Shown in pieces: positions 24,365 to 35,690 of a stretch of 64,000 bases of DNA; position 1 is the first letter of the stretch, and the number at the start of each line of letters is the position of its first letter. The stretch is taken from positions 1,409,501-1,473,500 of the forward strand of contig NC_061870.1 in assembly GCF_907164915.1 (NCBI RefSeq), read 5' to 3'. The DNA is from Impatiens glandulifera. Its lineage: Eukaryota > Streptophyta > Magnoliopsida > Ericales > Balsaminaceae. The notes beneath the pieces are model-generated. The model was not told the DNA's origin, did not search any database, and was given only the letters and a program-made list of their open reading frames with translations. The translations under genes and the position numbers were made by a program.

Positions 24365-25647
24365 TGTTAGGATCAGGGACGCCCTTGGAGGACCGGGGTG
24401 TTTCTGGTTTTAGGAATAGTGGCCGCTTACAACAACACAACACACTTTGGTGATAGTCCGGTTAGTGACTATAACCGTTCTCAGCACTTCGCAAACTGTC
24501 ACAGACTCTTGAACCGGGTTCAAGGGCGGAAATGTCTGTTTCAGTCTGAAGCAACGTATGCGACTTGGATGATGTTTATGAGGAGTCGGTTTTAGAAATA
24601 TGAGTGAACCGGTTTTTGATTTAAGGAGTAAGATTGTTTTGGTTTGTGGTTATGTTAAGTGAGTAAGCAGGAAATAAAGAAAATGACACGAGACAAGATT
24701 TTTTATGGATGTTCGGAGCAAACCCTCCTACGTCACCCCTTCTTCTCAGGTTATGAGAAGGATCTCCACTAACTTTCAAGATTACAATAATTATACTGTC
24801 GGTCGAGCCTTAACTCACTACTCGCTGGTTACACCAACTCACTCTTGATGTAATACAATAACACAACACAAAAAATAGCTTTCGGTAAATGTCACAACGG
24901 TTTTGGATCGCGCGTGAGATTTCTTTATCTCTCTAAGATTTTTCGTGACTATTGTTAATGAGGTCGCTTCGTCTTCCTTTTATAGTGAAGAGTCTTCCAA
25001 CGGTCACTTTCTTCTCTCACCGTGGGATTGGTTAATTCAGAGTCACGCCAGTGCAGAGAGGTTGCTTGCACGTTTCACCTTCCTAACACTTGGCAAGCAT
25101 GCAGATACTTCTCAAGTAAAGATGACGTAACCGGTTTGCAGATTCGAACACGTGTTAGGCATGCACATTCCGGCTGTCTGAGTCGGATCAACAAATCATC
25201 ATTGTTTTTATCGCATGCTTTTGATCGGATCTTATCTTCTTTTATTTCTTCAAGACACGTCTGTTTCGTCACACTACGTCATCTTTGTAACTTCTTAGTT
25301 TCCGGTTGACTCTGTCATGTAATGATCCGACTGGATTGTAGCCTTTTCTTTGCTAGCCGGTCTGCTGAGAATTTTGAGGCCGGTTCCTATTGATCTTGAC
25401 TTGATCATTTGGAGCTGGATTACTTTGAGATGTTCTTCAGCCGGTTTATGAAGTTCCAGCCGGGTCATTCAATTCAATATGTTCATGCACATAGAAGTTA
25501 ATAGTTGTTTAGTTTTCTGGCCGGTTCCAAAAATTAACTTTACTTTATTTTTCTATCAATTTCTCACTTTTTGATTATTTAGAATAAATATTCAAAAATT
25601 GTAATGTATGGCCGATTTCAAAATTAACTTACTTAATTTTTCTATCA
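24365..25647 (-). mobile_element. LTR insertion G inside element B's left LTR
   Basis: One LTR runs from TGTTAGGATCAGG (24365) to TTTTTCTATCA (25558), with the shared leader block (about 24705-24745) and a perfect stem-loop CTTGAAC-CGG-GTTCAAG at 24508-24524. It is followed by a purine-tract-like ATTTCTCACTTTTTGATT, then a second LTR terminus ending TTTTTCTATCA at 25647. This reads as a 3' LTR plus purine tract plus the outer tip of the 5' LTR, the interior having been deleted. The flanks AACTA and CGTTA join to give the host array without a duplication. Confidence 0.65.
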
Positions 25648-25771
25648 CGTTACCCTTTAGACAAAGTCTAAAGGAGTTAGACTACCACGTCTAATTACGT
25701 TACCCTTTAGACAAAGTGTAAAGGAGTTAGACTACCACGTCTAACTACGTTACCCTTTAGATCAAGTCTAA

Positions 25772-26177
25772 GGACATTTGTAGCAGAATCCTTAAAATGT
25801 GTTCTATCTCTATTATAAAGATAAATAACATAAAAGTTGTAAAAAAAATGCTTTATCAAATTCCCTATCCTTATAATTTTTTAGGGATGATGAACAGTGA
25901 ATCCTTATATTTAGGAATTACTGTAACATCCCTAGATAATAAAATAATATATTTTTTCTTTCATGGCTAACAATAAATATTTAAATATATATGAATAAGA
26001 AATTAAGTGGTTGAGGTGGTTGAAAAGTTGGTTGTTTTAATGAATATTTAAATGATATATGGATAAAGATAAGGAATCTGATGTAGAATAATTTATATTT
26101 TGATTCTCTAAAATATGGATATTATTATTTTATATTATTTTTAGGGATACAAAATAGGGAAGCTGGTACAAATGCCC
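25772..26177. mobile_element. PIF/Harbinger-type MITE (406 bp)
   Basis: Terminal inverted repeats GG(A/G)CATTTGTA(G/C)CAG are at both ends, and target duplication TAA is at 25769-25771 and 26178-26180. Removing the element and one TAA restores the host array phrase CAAGTCTAAAGGAG. The interior is non-coding and AT-rich, with an ACTGTTCATCATCCCTAA-type stretch common in Tourist-like MITEs. The 3-bp TAA duplication supports the superfamily. Confidence 0.8.
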
Positions 26178-26483
26178 TAAAGGAGATAGACTACCACGTC
26201 TAACTACTTTATCCTTTAGACCAAGTCTAAATAAGTTTGACTACAACGTCTAACTACGTCAAATTAGTATGTTTAGACCACCTCTAAGTTAACATAGTCT
26301 TATGTACCTGGACAAAACAAAATAGACAACTTAGCTTTATTCTAATTAAACATCTATCTTTATTCTATTTAAACATCATCAAAATTCAGTTGTTTAATGT
26401 TTCATAGCTTTTGTTTATTTCTAAGTTTATTACTTCTCACTTAATTATTCTTTTCTTTACTTTGTTTTTAATATTTCCCAACA

Positions 26484-26497
26484 ATTTCCCCCTTTTT
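26484..26497 (-). promoter_or_regulatory. Polypurine tract of element B
   Basis: The minus strand reads AAAAAGGGGGAAAT directly against the TGTTGGG start of the 3' LTR, the expected primer site for plus-strand synthesis. It is close to the core tract described for Sireviruses. Confidence 0.8.
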
Positions 26498-26683
26498 AAT
26501 GATGTTAAAACTATGCAACCTTAATGAAGAAAAATAAATACCCATCAAAATAAAATTGAAATCAAAGTTGTTCACCAAAGTATTCAATCATAAGTTTAAA
26601 AGTACGAGAAACAAAGAGAAAGATTTAAGGTCCTTCCCATTTCACTATTGGATCTGCGTCGCTTTCAAGTACTGATTCACAAG

Positions 26684-29600
26684 TTAGGATGTTATGGAAT
26701 CGAGTGATCGCTCGGCCTCCACGGCCACCATCACTATCGCCTCCACGACCTGGACCTCTCTTTGCTGATCCACAACCATCTTCGCTACCTCTAGCAGCTT
26801 TTCGCCTTGATTTCGATCGAGTTCCTCTAGAAGACGTTGACCCCCTCTTGTGCTTCCTTCCCCCTTTTTAACATTATCAGGGTCGGCAGCAATAAGAGCT
26901 CTTTCATTCTCAGCAGCAACTTTAGCCTCTTCTACTGCTTGAACTTGCCTTGCAAATGAGTCAGCATGCTCCATTAGCTCAACCTCTACTCTATTCAATG
27001 CGTTTGACATCTCCATCATTTGTTCCCGAATAAGTTCCATTGCTGATATAATATCTTGGTGAAACTCTAGGGTGAAAGCCTTAGTTTCAGCATGATGCTC
27101 CAATTGACGATTAAAGAAATTGTTTTCAAACTTCTTGTACTAAGTATTAAGGATGTTGATTTCATATGTATTCTGCTTCAGAATTTTCTCAGTTTCCTTT
27201 TGGGTGGCAAGAATGGAAGAGACATCTTCTTTACTTGAAGTAGTCCATGTTCAAGATGACTCAATCTGGACGATATGTCCATTATGTTCTGTTGCATAGA
27301 AGTCAGTGCATCCATGATTGTATTACAAAAGTTTGCTCAACCAGGAGAAGCTTCTTTAGAGGATTGAGCAGCCGAAGATATGGTTTGGGAACAGGCTGGA
27401 GCAATGTGAATGGGGCTTACGTGAATATTTACTTGTAAAGAACGTTATTATTCTTTATCTTTGGGAGGAGAAGAGGGATCCTTTGATCCATCCTTAGACT
27501 GATCTTGTTCATTTAGAATGTCGGCACATACCTGATGAATACGTTTTGAAATGTCTTCAGAGTGAAGAGGTAGATCAGCAACGTTGTTAATAATATCTAC
27601 AGTTGTTCTAATGGGGGATGATATAGAATTTTCTTCCAATGGAGCTTCTTCTGAGGACGAGGATGAATCATCTTTTTTAGATTGTTCCCCCTCAGTAGAG
27701 GGAATCCTCTCAGACTCTACTTTCTTCCAGGGTTCCCCCTTAGCCTGTGACCCTAGTGACTGATCAGCTAACTTAAATAATTCTTCCTCGACAAGTGGAG
27801 ATTTTTCTGCTTCAATAATAGGAGGAGCCACTTCAGATGTCTCCTTTTGTGGATTGGGCATATGATTAGCTTTATCAGCAACTACTTCCTCTTCTATGTT
27901 CATATCAGATTGAACCAAGACAAGAGTTTGTTTAATAATATGATGGGCCATCAAGCGCTTTTCTTCAAATGATACATTGGCCAACTCAATAAGATCGACA
28001 GCAGCCTACTCATTTTCTACGGAAATAGTCTGATCACCTTCAAAGATTTACATCGACTCGTCTTGACTAGAAGACATATCATCAAATAAATTCAACTTGG
28101 AAGACTCGGTGCAGTGAACGTGTTGAAAGACTATGGAGCAATAGTTATTCATAATCAAATCAAGTCGCTTTAAAGCATTCTTCTCTACAAGAGCATCCCT
28201 GTCAAGCGGGTTGAAATTAGCCTTTCTTGCCTCAAGCATGGGAAAGAGAGGACGTCCCATAATATTCTCTACCACGAGATCCTCTCTTTTGAGGGCTTCA
28301 GAGACCTCAGATGTCTTTGCCCATTTCAGGACTCTCTTCTCTATTTTGATCAATTTCTTCGACTCCTTTTCAATCTCTCCCCCTGAGATAATTTCATCAA
28401 ACAAGTTGATTAACCTATGATTCAGCCAGGTATCGAAGATTTTAATCTTCTTAGCCGCTTTCACTTCAACTTTCTCCATGATAAGATTAATAATGCAACT
28501 GACCGCCGAAACTTTTTTCGGAATTTCTTCAGCAATGCCTATTCCCTTTCCAGGAACTACAGCTGGTTTGGGAGTGGGTAAAGGTTCTCTGATGGTTATT
28601 CCAAGAGCACCCCTAACTGCTCTCATAATTTCATAAGGGGACATAACCTTCGGAATGACCCCTTCTGGAAGTACATACACTATTCCCGTTCCTTTAGCAA
28701 TTGGTTGATCTATAACAACTTCAACAACAAGCGTCTCAACATTCGGCCGAATGAGAGCTTGTTTAGAGGATATAACAGCAGCAAGAGTTGGAGCAATTAC
28801 ATGCTTTGTTTCATCAATAATATTTCCTTTATCAGTAGCCTCAGCAGCTACTAATTTTTCAGGGAGGACATGCGATAATTTCCTGCTAAAGCATTCAATA
28901 TTTAGACCAACTGGCTCAACAATCGATCCTTCATCTTGTTCCAACACATGAACATCAATACTAGGCACTACGATTGGAGGAGTAGAGGAAATTACATTAT
29001 TAGACTTCTTAGACGCTTTAGACACATTAGATGCCTTAGACGCCTTCGTTTGATCAACATCATGACCAGAAGATCTAGCATGCTTCTTCATCGGGCTAGG
29101 AGAGGGCGAAAGAGACGAGATTGGAATAGTGGCAAGGGGAGGAAATCCTTGACTTTCCCTTCCAGGAATGGAGTCAAATGCTCCAGAATCCTTCGTCGAC
29201 GTACTCTTTTGGCTATTAGAGCTAGCCGCAGACTCCATAACTAAAGATTTGACTCTTTTAGCGCCCGTAGAATGGATGGATGTAGCTTGGCGTTAAGACC
29301 GAGTGACCGACTGGCCACTCGTTTATTGGTTAGATAAACCAGAGTTCATCTCCTTTGAGAGCTTCAGTCTTGCAAGGGTGCTCTTCACGGAGAAGTTAGT
29401 AAAAACGCGACTAGGGTTAATAGTCTCACCCCCGCCCATAGGAACACCCAAATGCTACATGAACTAGATGAGTTGGACTGAGAAGCCCACACTCTACTTA
29501 TTCCTTGAATAAACCAACTGGAAGAGATTAGAAAATAAGGTGGATGCCCAGTTGATCGACATACCTTTTGATATGGTCGTCATGTAATCGAAACGGTATT

Positions 29601-30063
29601 GGTTATATAGGTTGAAAGAACCTGCCCTTCCCTGAAGAGCCTTTGCCACAACATCGTTTAGAAGAATAAAATGCGGCTTCAGGGCCTTATTCTTCCCATT
29701 TAATCGGATAGAACTGCCATCATTTGAGAAAGCAATATGCATTTCTAAAATAGTTCTGGTTGGAAGCGCGGTGTTAAAGGTGTGTCCCTCTGATGGAAGT
29801 TCAAAGAACTCAGTATACACTGATTTATCGAAGGAGATAGACTTTCCATTTACCGTCGCCGTTATCGAATCTCCAACCACTTTCGCCGTCTTAAAAAACT
29901 CACGGACCTAAGATAACATAAAAACCGTCGAGATATTTCCTAAGGCCGGAGTACTCGAGAGAACGGAACATTTTCACGACATCCTCTTAATCGAAAGAGT
30001 AGACAGAGTAAAAATTCACCTACAGGTTTTGTGAGCAAGAGAGATAAATTTCTTGTCAGCCAT
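26684..30063 (-). pseudogene. Additional (env-position) ORF of element B
   Basis: It starts MADKKFISLAHKT at 30063. Most of the span to 27448 lies in one frame, broken by a few stops; the tail (27103-26684) is in a second frame. Order: VREFFKTAKV then DSITATVNGKSISF..FFELPSEG and RAGSFNLYN..RFDYMTTISKGMSINW (Transposase_32-like domain); a Ser/Thr/Pro-rich basic linker; MRAVRGALGITIREPLPTPK and INLIMEKVEVKAAKKIKI (about 28440-28630); an acidic Ser-rich stretch (about 27600-27700); and a coiled coil (about 26850-27070) with QMMEMSNALN..EHADSFARQ. It is about 1,126 codons and matches element A's ORF block by block. Role unknown. Confidence 0.7.
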
Positions 30064-30930
30064 TGTGAGAGTAAGAGATAGTTTTAGTATGGAAATAAGC
30101 AAAGTTTCTTAGAGAGAAGGCAGAGGAAAAACTAGGGTTCTAAGATAATATGAAGAGTAAAAACCCAGAACACATGCAAAATGTCTTTAAATAGGATTTG
30201 AATAGTCGCATGTTTAACCGTCACTTTTTAAAAAAGAAACCCTTCAATTAATTTTAGACGCCTTTTCCCAAAAGTAATCATCGTTTTTACCAAGAAATAT
30301 CTTAATATTTAAAGGTATATTAGTTATTTTCTTTAACATTGAAAGACACGTGTCTTCAATTATTCGAGTTTAGAAAATAACTGTTTTAATATTTGGTCGA
30401 GAAATATTAGATGACAACGCATGTATAGATGACAACTGTCCTCAATTAATCTGAAGATGAAGCGTCTAACTGCATACGAAGTTAGACGTCTAACTTGCTA
30501 TCTACATTATGGCGTCTATGTTGGGTAGACGTCTATTAGACGCAAGCATCTATTAGACACATGCGTCTAATCACGCTTGTATTAATGACGTCTAGACGAC
30601 TATTAGATGTAGACGTCTAATTACGCTTGAACAACACATGTCAGACATGTGTCTGGTTAGACGTGAGCTTCTAACTACGCTTGTTTTTCAAACGTCTAAC
30701 CTACGTAGGTTTTAAACCTAGACAAATATCCAACACAGAAGCACAGACTGCATAAGAAAGTATACGTCTAAGTACTTACTTTTCTTTTAGACGACCTCAT
30801 CTATTAGACCGATTAAGGCTTTCGTTTGCGTGCATCTGTCTGAACATTTTAAACATAAAATTTCCCCCTCAATTTATGCATATTTAAAATAAATAAATAA
30901 ATAAATGATTTGAGGTCCTCAAGACCAAAA
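30064..30930. promoter_or_regulatory. Spacer ahead of element B's additional ORF
   Basis: Non-coding. 30460-30800 holds many AGACGTCTAA and TTAGACG palindromic motifs like those forming the LTR array of B. The core GACGTC is a bZIP-type site. A promoter for the downstream ORF is a reasonable guess but unproven. Confidence 0.45.
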
Positions 30931-30959
30931 ATAATTTTATGGAAGAAAAACTTAGTCCA

Positions 30960-31126
30960 TAGGAGTTGAAAATGTGCCATTTGTTGATCTGCTGGAGCAT
31001 GTTATCAAAAGAGTGTGTTCTAAGTTTCCTCCATGCAGTTGTCCACCATCACCTACACAAAAATGTATTTACAGCTTTTGGTACCCACATTCACTTAGGT
31101 CCTCGGTCAATCAGTCCCTTAGGAAT
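30960..31126 (-). pseudogene. Element B pol deletion junction
   Basis: Right of about 31048 the sequence matches the region just upstream of the protease active site in A and C (CCTACA...TTTTGGTACCCAC). Left of about 31016 it matches the end of RNase H (TTTGTTGATCTG...GGAGCAT), equivalent to C 54775-54815. Roughly 3 kb of pol that C retains between those points is missing here. Confidence 0.7.
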
Positions 31127-32890
31127 TCATATTTGAGTTATTCTGATGTACTTCCCATTTTGTGTTGTGATTAGTGCGTATGATTTAGTCTTAGCAGACG
31201 TCTTCCTACTAGCAGTTGATCCCTTAAATTTAGAGGATGATTTTTGTTTAAAACTCCTTGACTTCTTGTCAGGTTTTGATATGTTAGACTTGCTGGCTGC
31301 TTCCTTTTTAGGTTTCAACTAGCTTACAGTTGGCAGAAGATAAATAATCTCATTCTTTAAGGTTAGATCCTCACAGCTTGGATCAGTTCCATTATAAGTT
31401 AAACTCCCTTTTACAAAGCTTATCGGCTTAAACTTATCTGTTGTTGAGTTTAACTTTTCACTGGACTCATCTAGGATAGCTTTGTCATATCCTAAACTGG
31501 ATTTGTATCCGGCAGGCCTTAACAGACTAATCTGATATTTTACATTTTTTCTAGACTTTGTCCAAGAATTGACAATATAAGTTAAACGTTGATTTTCAGA
31601 AAACATTGTTTGAACCATTTCTTTAAGTTTCTCATTTTCAAATAAGATCTTGACCATGTTGTTTTCAAAAACTTTTGAATTAGTAGTTTGAAATAAAATA
31701 GATTTATCGATTTCAGATTTTGATCTTATTTCATTTTGAGATTTAGATAACTTTATGTACTCCATGACCATGTCATTGAGTGTAGTAACTAAGTCATCTC
31801 GTGAGAACTCTTCTGAAGAGAAATCAAATACCTCGTATTCCTTAGAGACTTCTTCTTCTCTTTCCATAAAGCAAGCAACCTCTTAATCATCACTATCACT
31901 AGATGATGAGTCATATGAGTCATTTTGGATTCATTTAGCCTTGTTGTCAGCCGCCATGAGAGCCTTCAGCTCTTTCTCATTGTCTTTCTTTTTCTCATCA
32001 CGTTTTGGCTTCTTGCACTCCGATTTGTAATGACCTAGTTTTCCACAGTTAAAACACTTCACGTTAGCCTTAGAGTTACTCTTATCATCATTGTTATTAT
32101 TTGAAGAGTTTGAGTTAGAATTGCTCTTCTTCATTAATTTGCCGAATTTCTTCACGAAGAGAGCCATCGCGTCGCTGCTGAGCTACTGCATAGCCGTCTT
32201 TACTTCAGTGGCAACTGGTGGCTCCTCGGAAATCACCAAAGCCTTGGTAATGATGGTGGATGTGGGGTGCTCCTCTTCATTCCTAGAGTTCAAATCGAAC
32301 TCATAAGCTTTTAGATTAGCAAGCATGTCAAAGAGCTCCATCTTATTGAGGTCTTTGGACTCCCTCATCGCCATAGTCTTGATATCCCATTCCTCGGGCA
32401 AAGCTTGCATGACCTTTATAGAAATCTCTATGTGGTTGTAGGTCTTGCCAAAATAGATAGAGTGATAACAATTTTGCTGAATCTTGCATCAAACTCAAAA
32501 CATCGTTTCTCTAGGACGCATCTTAAAGTTGTCGAACTGCTGGGTGGGAACCGTAATCTTGTTTTCTTTGGTTTTCTCGTTTCCTTCACATAGTTTAGTG
32601 AGTCTTTTCCAAACTTCTTTGGCAGACTCGCATGAAATGATGTAGTTAAACATGCTATCGTTAAGAGATCTGTATAAGATATCCATGGCCAAGTTGTCGA
32701 GGTTGTTCTTCCTCTTGTCTTCATTTGCCCATTCAGATCTGTCTTTCTCTATCTTGATAGGACCTTCGGTGACAACACTCCACATGTCATCATCTATGTT
32801 AGCAAGATGAGCACGAACTCTCTTCTTCCACACGATGTAGTTTTCTTTCGAAAACATTGGAATCTTTGAGGAGTTGGCATCTTTAGTCAT
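31127..32890 (-). pseudogene. Element B gag
   Basis: The start at 32890 reads MTKDANSSKIPMFSKENYIVWKK. It is followed by DDMWSVVTEG, a long UBN2-type region, ALPEEWDIKTMAMRESKDL, a CCHC knuckle CFNCGKLGHYKSEC (about 32040-32080), an acidic coiled-coil extension (31867-31319) with RPAGYKSSLGYD, and a basic Lys/Ser tail to 31127. The long post-knuckle extension is typical of Sirevirus Gag. Frameshifts near 32500-32400 and stops near 32180 and 31900 divide it. All major Gag parts are still recognisable. Confidence 0.8.
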
Positions 32891-32929
32891 GATTCATGTT
32901 CTTGTTGGTGCTTGAGAATAGAAAATGAG

Positions 32930-32941
32930 GCTCTGATACCA
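32930..32941 (-). promoter_or_regulatory. Primer binding site of element B
   Basis: The minus strand reads TGGTATCAGAGC, a perfect complement to the 3' end of initiator tRNA-Met, the usual primer for plant copia elements. It abuts the LTR without the two-base spacer seen in C, because the LTR edge here is truncated. Confidence 0.85.
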
Positions 32942-34571
32942 GGGTCTAACTATTAAAAACAACTTATGATAAACAATTCGATAATAATCTTGTAAGGGAT
33001 TAATATTTGTTTTCATTCTTCACAAATCCTTCGAACTCTTGAAATGAATTTATGTGCGGAAATGTTCGTCGGATTTGAAGCTTTGAACCGATGGAAGATG
33101 AATGAAAGAAAGTAAAGAACACAAGGAGTTTTATTGATGTTTGGAGATAAAACTCTTACGATACCCCTTCTTCCACAACCGGAATGATATCCACTAAATA
33201 CTTTGAATCAAATACAACATACTGAGCTAGCTAACTCTCTGTTGAACAGAACAACCTCTGTTCAACTTACAATGTTCTCATAGATAGACAATAATTGATT
33301 TTCTCTCTTGTGCTTGAATGATAGAAATCAGTAGGAGCAAGAGAGAATGAGTAAGTAAATGTTCAAGTTAGTAGCAAGTAAGATGAGTAAGTTTCAGTGA
33401 TTCGTCTATTGTCCTTGAGCATCTATTTATAGTAGAAGGACACCAATAGTCGAATCTTCTTTGTGGACACGTGGCAAGTGTCGGTTGAAAGGCCGCCTAT
33501 AGTACCAGAATGCAGCACACTCTAAGCAAATGGATTATGGTCGTACCGAACTTTTAGTGCGCCGAATATCCTCAAAAGTTGTCTTGTACAAGACAGACAG
33601 TTGGAAGGATATTTGCATACATGGCGTTTGTTCATTTGATACAATTAGCTGTCTTGTCAAACTGAACGGAAGTGAGTGGAGCAGGAGTAGAAGACAACTT
33701 GTTGATCATGGTTAGATGTATGCTTTCTTCACACAACTACTAAAGCAAGACATTAGACGTTCTCCGTTAGACCAAGTCTAAAGGAGTTAGACATCCTTGT
33801 CTAACTACGTGTCCCTTTAGACCAAGTCTAAAGGAGTTAGACATCCTCGTCTAACTGTGCGTCCCTTAGACCAAGTCTAAAGGAGTTAGATGTCCTCGTC
33901 TAACTACGCATCCCTTTAAACCAAGTCTAAAGGAGTTAAACGTCCTCGTCTAACTACGCATCCCTTTAGACATGGTCTAAAAGAGTTAGACGTCCTCGTC
34001 TAACTACGTTACCATTTAGACCAAGTCTAAAGGAGTTAGACTACCACGTCTAACTACGTTACCCTTTAGACCAAGTCTAAGGAGTTAGACTACCACGCCT
34101 AACTACGTTACCCTTTAAACCAAGTCTAAAGGAGTTAGACTACCACGTCTAACTACGTTACCCTTTAGACCAAGTCTAAAGGAGTTAGACTACCACGTCT
34201 AACTACATTACCCTTTAAACCAAGTTTAAAGGAGTTAGAGTACCACGTCTAACTACGTTACCCTTTAGAACAAGTCTAAAGGAGTTAGACTTCCATGTCT
34301 AATTACGTTACCCTTTAAACCAAGTCTAAAGGAGTTAGACTACCACGTCTAACTATGCTTAAACCACGTCTAAGTTTGCATAGTCTTATGCACCTGCACA
34401 AAACAAAATAGACAGCTTAGCTTTATTCTAATTAAACATCTATCTTTATTCTATTTAAACATCATCAAAATTCAGTTGTTTAATGTTTCATAGATTTTGT
34501 TTATTTCCTAAGTTAATTACTTCTCACTTTATTAACTATTTTCTTTACATTGTTTTTAATTTTTCCCAACA
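32942..34571 (-). mobile_element. Element B 5' LTR (right copy)
   Basis: It matches the left LTR except that about 35 bases at the PBS edge (TGTTAAGATCGG...ACTA in the left copy) are absent. It contains the leader block at 33134-33175, a TATA box (TATAAATAG on the minus strand, 33423-33431) and an uninterrupted palindromic array at 33740-34370 with about 13 units. Confidence 0.85.
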
Positions 34572-35230
34572 AAATCTCTTATTAATCATTAAACGATTTT
34601 GAGTATGACATGCTGTATTTATAGCCTCTGTCCAAAACTTTTGATACACTTCGGAGTTGGCTATCATTAATCTAGACGCCTCCTTAAAGGTTATGTTTCT
34701 CCATTCAGCCAAACCGTTTTGCTGGTGTATCTTGGAACTAGACAACTCATGTCTAATACCAGACTCCTTAAGGTAAGAAGACAGAGTCATGTTAGTGAAC
34801 TCAGTACCCCTATCACTTCTAATTTTAATTATGCTTATCGATTTTTCATTTTGTACTCTTTTAAACATTTTAATCAAATTAGGAGTAGCTTGATCTTTAT
34901 AAGGTAAGAAAATAACTCAAGTAAATCTAGAGTAGTCATCAATAGTTACTAAGATATATCGCATGCCTCCTAAGCTGGTTACCTTAATTGAACCGAAAAG
35001 ATCCATATACAAGAATTCTAAGAACCTTTCAGATTGTGTGTTACCTTTACTTTTAAAAGTTGATTTGATGTGTTTGCTCATCTAGCAAGAAGAGCAAACT
35101 TTATCTTTAGAAAACTTCAATTTAGGAATACCTACAACTAATTCCTTAGAGCATATATAGTTAATAGTCTTAAAGTTTAGGTGATTAAGTGTCTTATGCC
35201 AAATCAAGTTTTGATCGTTCTTAGCTATCA
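34572..35230 (-). pseudogene. Element A integrase N-terminal and core part
   Basis: The minus strand encodes the zinc-binding and catalytic core pieces, including IRSDRGTEF (catalytic Asp), a QQNGLAEW motif with the catalytic Glu, and NTACHTQNRLMINKRF, where element B enters. Upstream sequence (35000-35230) matches the H..C..C region. Stops are scattered through the span. Confidence 0.75.
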
Positions 35231-35374
35231 TGCAAATATGATTAGATATTTATTTTGCTAGTTTACCTTATAAACATTTCCTATCCTATGCCATGTCAAT
35301 AGAGTACTTCCCTGTTGATCCTTGACTATGCATGCTTGCTTATGTAATTCAACAAGATATCATCTATCACACAT

Positions 35375-35587
35375 TTAACTTATACTAAGCAGGTTATAGC
35401 ACAAATTTTCAACAAGTAACACGTTGTTTATGGTGAGGTTACCATGGACAATCTTACCATTGCCCACGGTCTTACCCTTGGAGTTATCACCAAATGTGAT
35501 TCTTGATCCAGATTCCTTTGCAATGTTGGTTAGAAGCTTGCTATTTCCGGTCATATGCCTTGAGCATCCACTATCCAAGTACGACTC
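35375..35587 (-). pseudogene. Element A protease and GAG-preintegrase region
   Basis: SYLDSGCSRHMTGNSKLL carries the retropepsin-like DSG active site typical of copia proteases, followed by ITFGDNSKGKTVGNGKIVHGNLTINNVLLVENLCYNLLSIS. The catalytic Asp is intact here, unlike in element C. Confidence 0.8.
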
Positions 35588-35690
35588 TGAATCCTCTAGG
35601 CAGCAGACATGTTTAACCTACGAATAAAACTATTTTCACCTTTGTTACCCACATTTAATTGGGTCCACGGTTGATCAGTCCTTTGGGGAT

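Larger units (their letters stand above)
23167..26483 (-). mobile_element. Element B 3' LTR (left copy), interrupted
   Basis: TGTTAAGATCGGTG...TTTCCCAACA spans 3,317 bases, which reduces to about 1,625 once the LTR insertion at 24365-25647 and the MITE at 25772-26177 are removed. It carries the shared leader block at 23390-23430 and the array at 24000-24360, 25648-25770 and 26178-26290. Confidence 0.85.
23167..34571 (-). mobile_element. Element B: pol-less Sirevirus-like copia element nested in A
   Basis: A minus-strand element inside A's integrase. The left LTR begins TGTTAAGATCGG at 23167 and the right LTR ends TTCCCAACA at 34571. Flanks AAATT (23162-23166) and AAATC (34572-34576) form a 4-of-5 target duplication. 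It keeps PBS, gag, the additional ORF and purine tract, but protease, integrase, reverse transcriptase and nearly all RNase H are gone. It would have depended on proteins supplied in trans. Confidence 0.85.

Noticed and set aside
28211..29244. Plus-strand frames at 28211-28420, 28751-28951 and 28936-29244
   Set aside because: Shadows of the additional ORF of element B.
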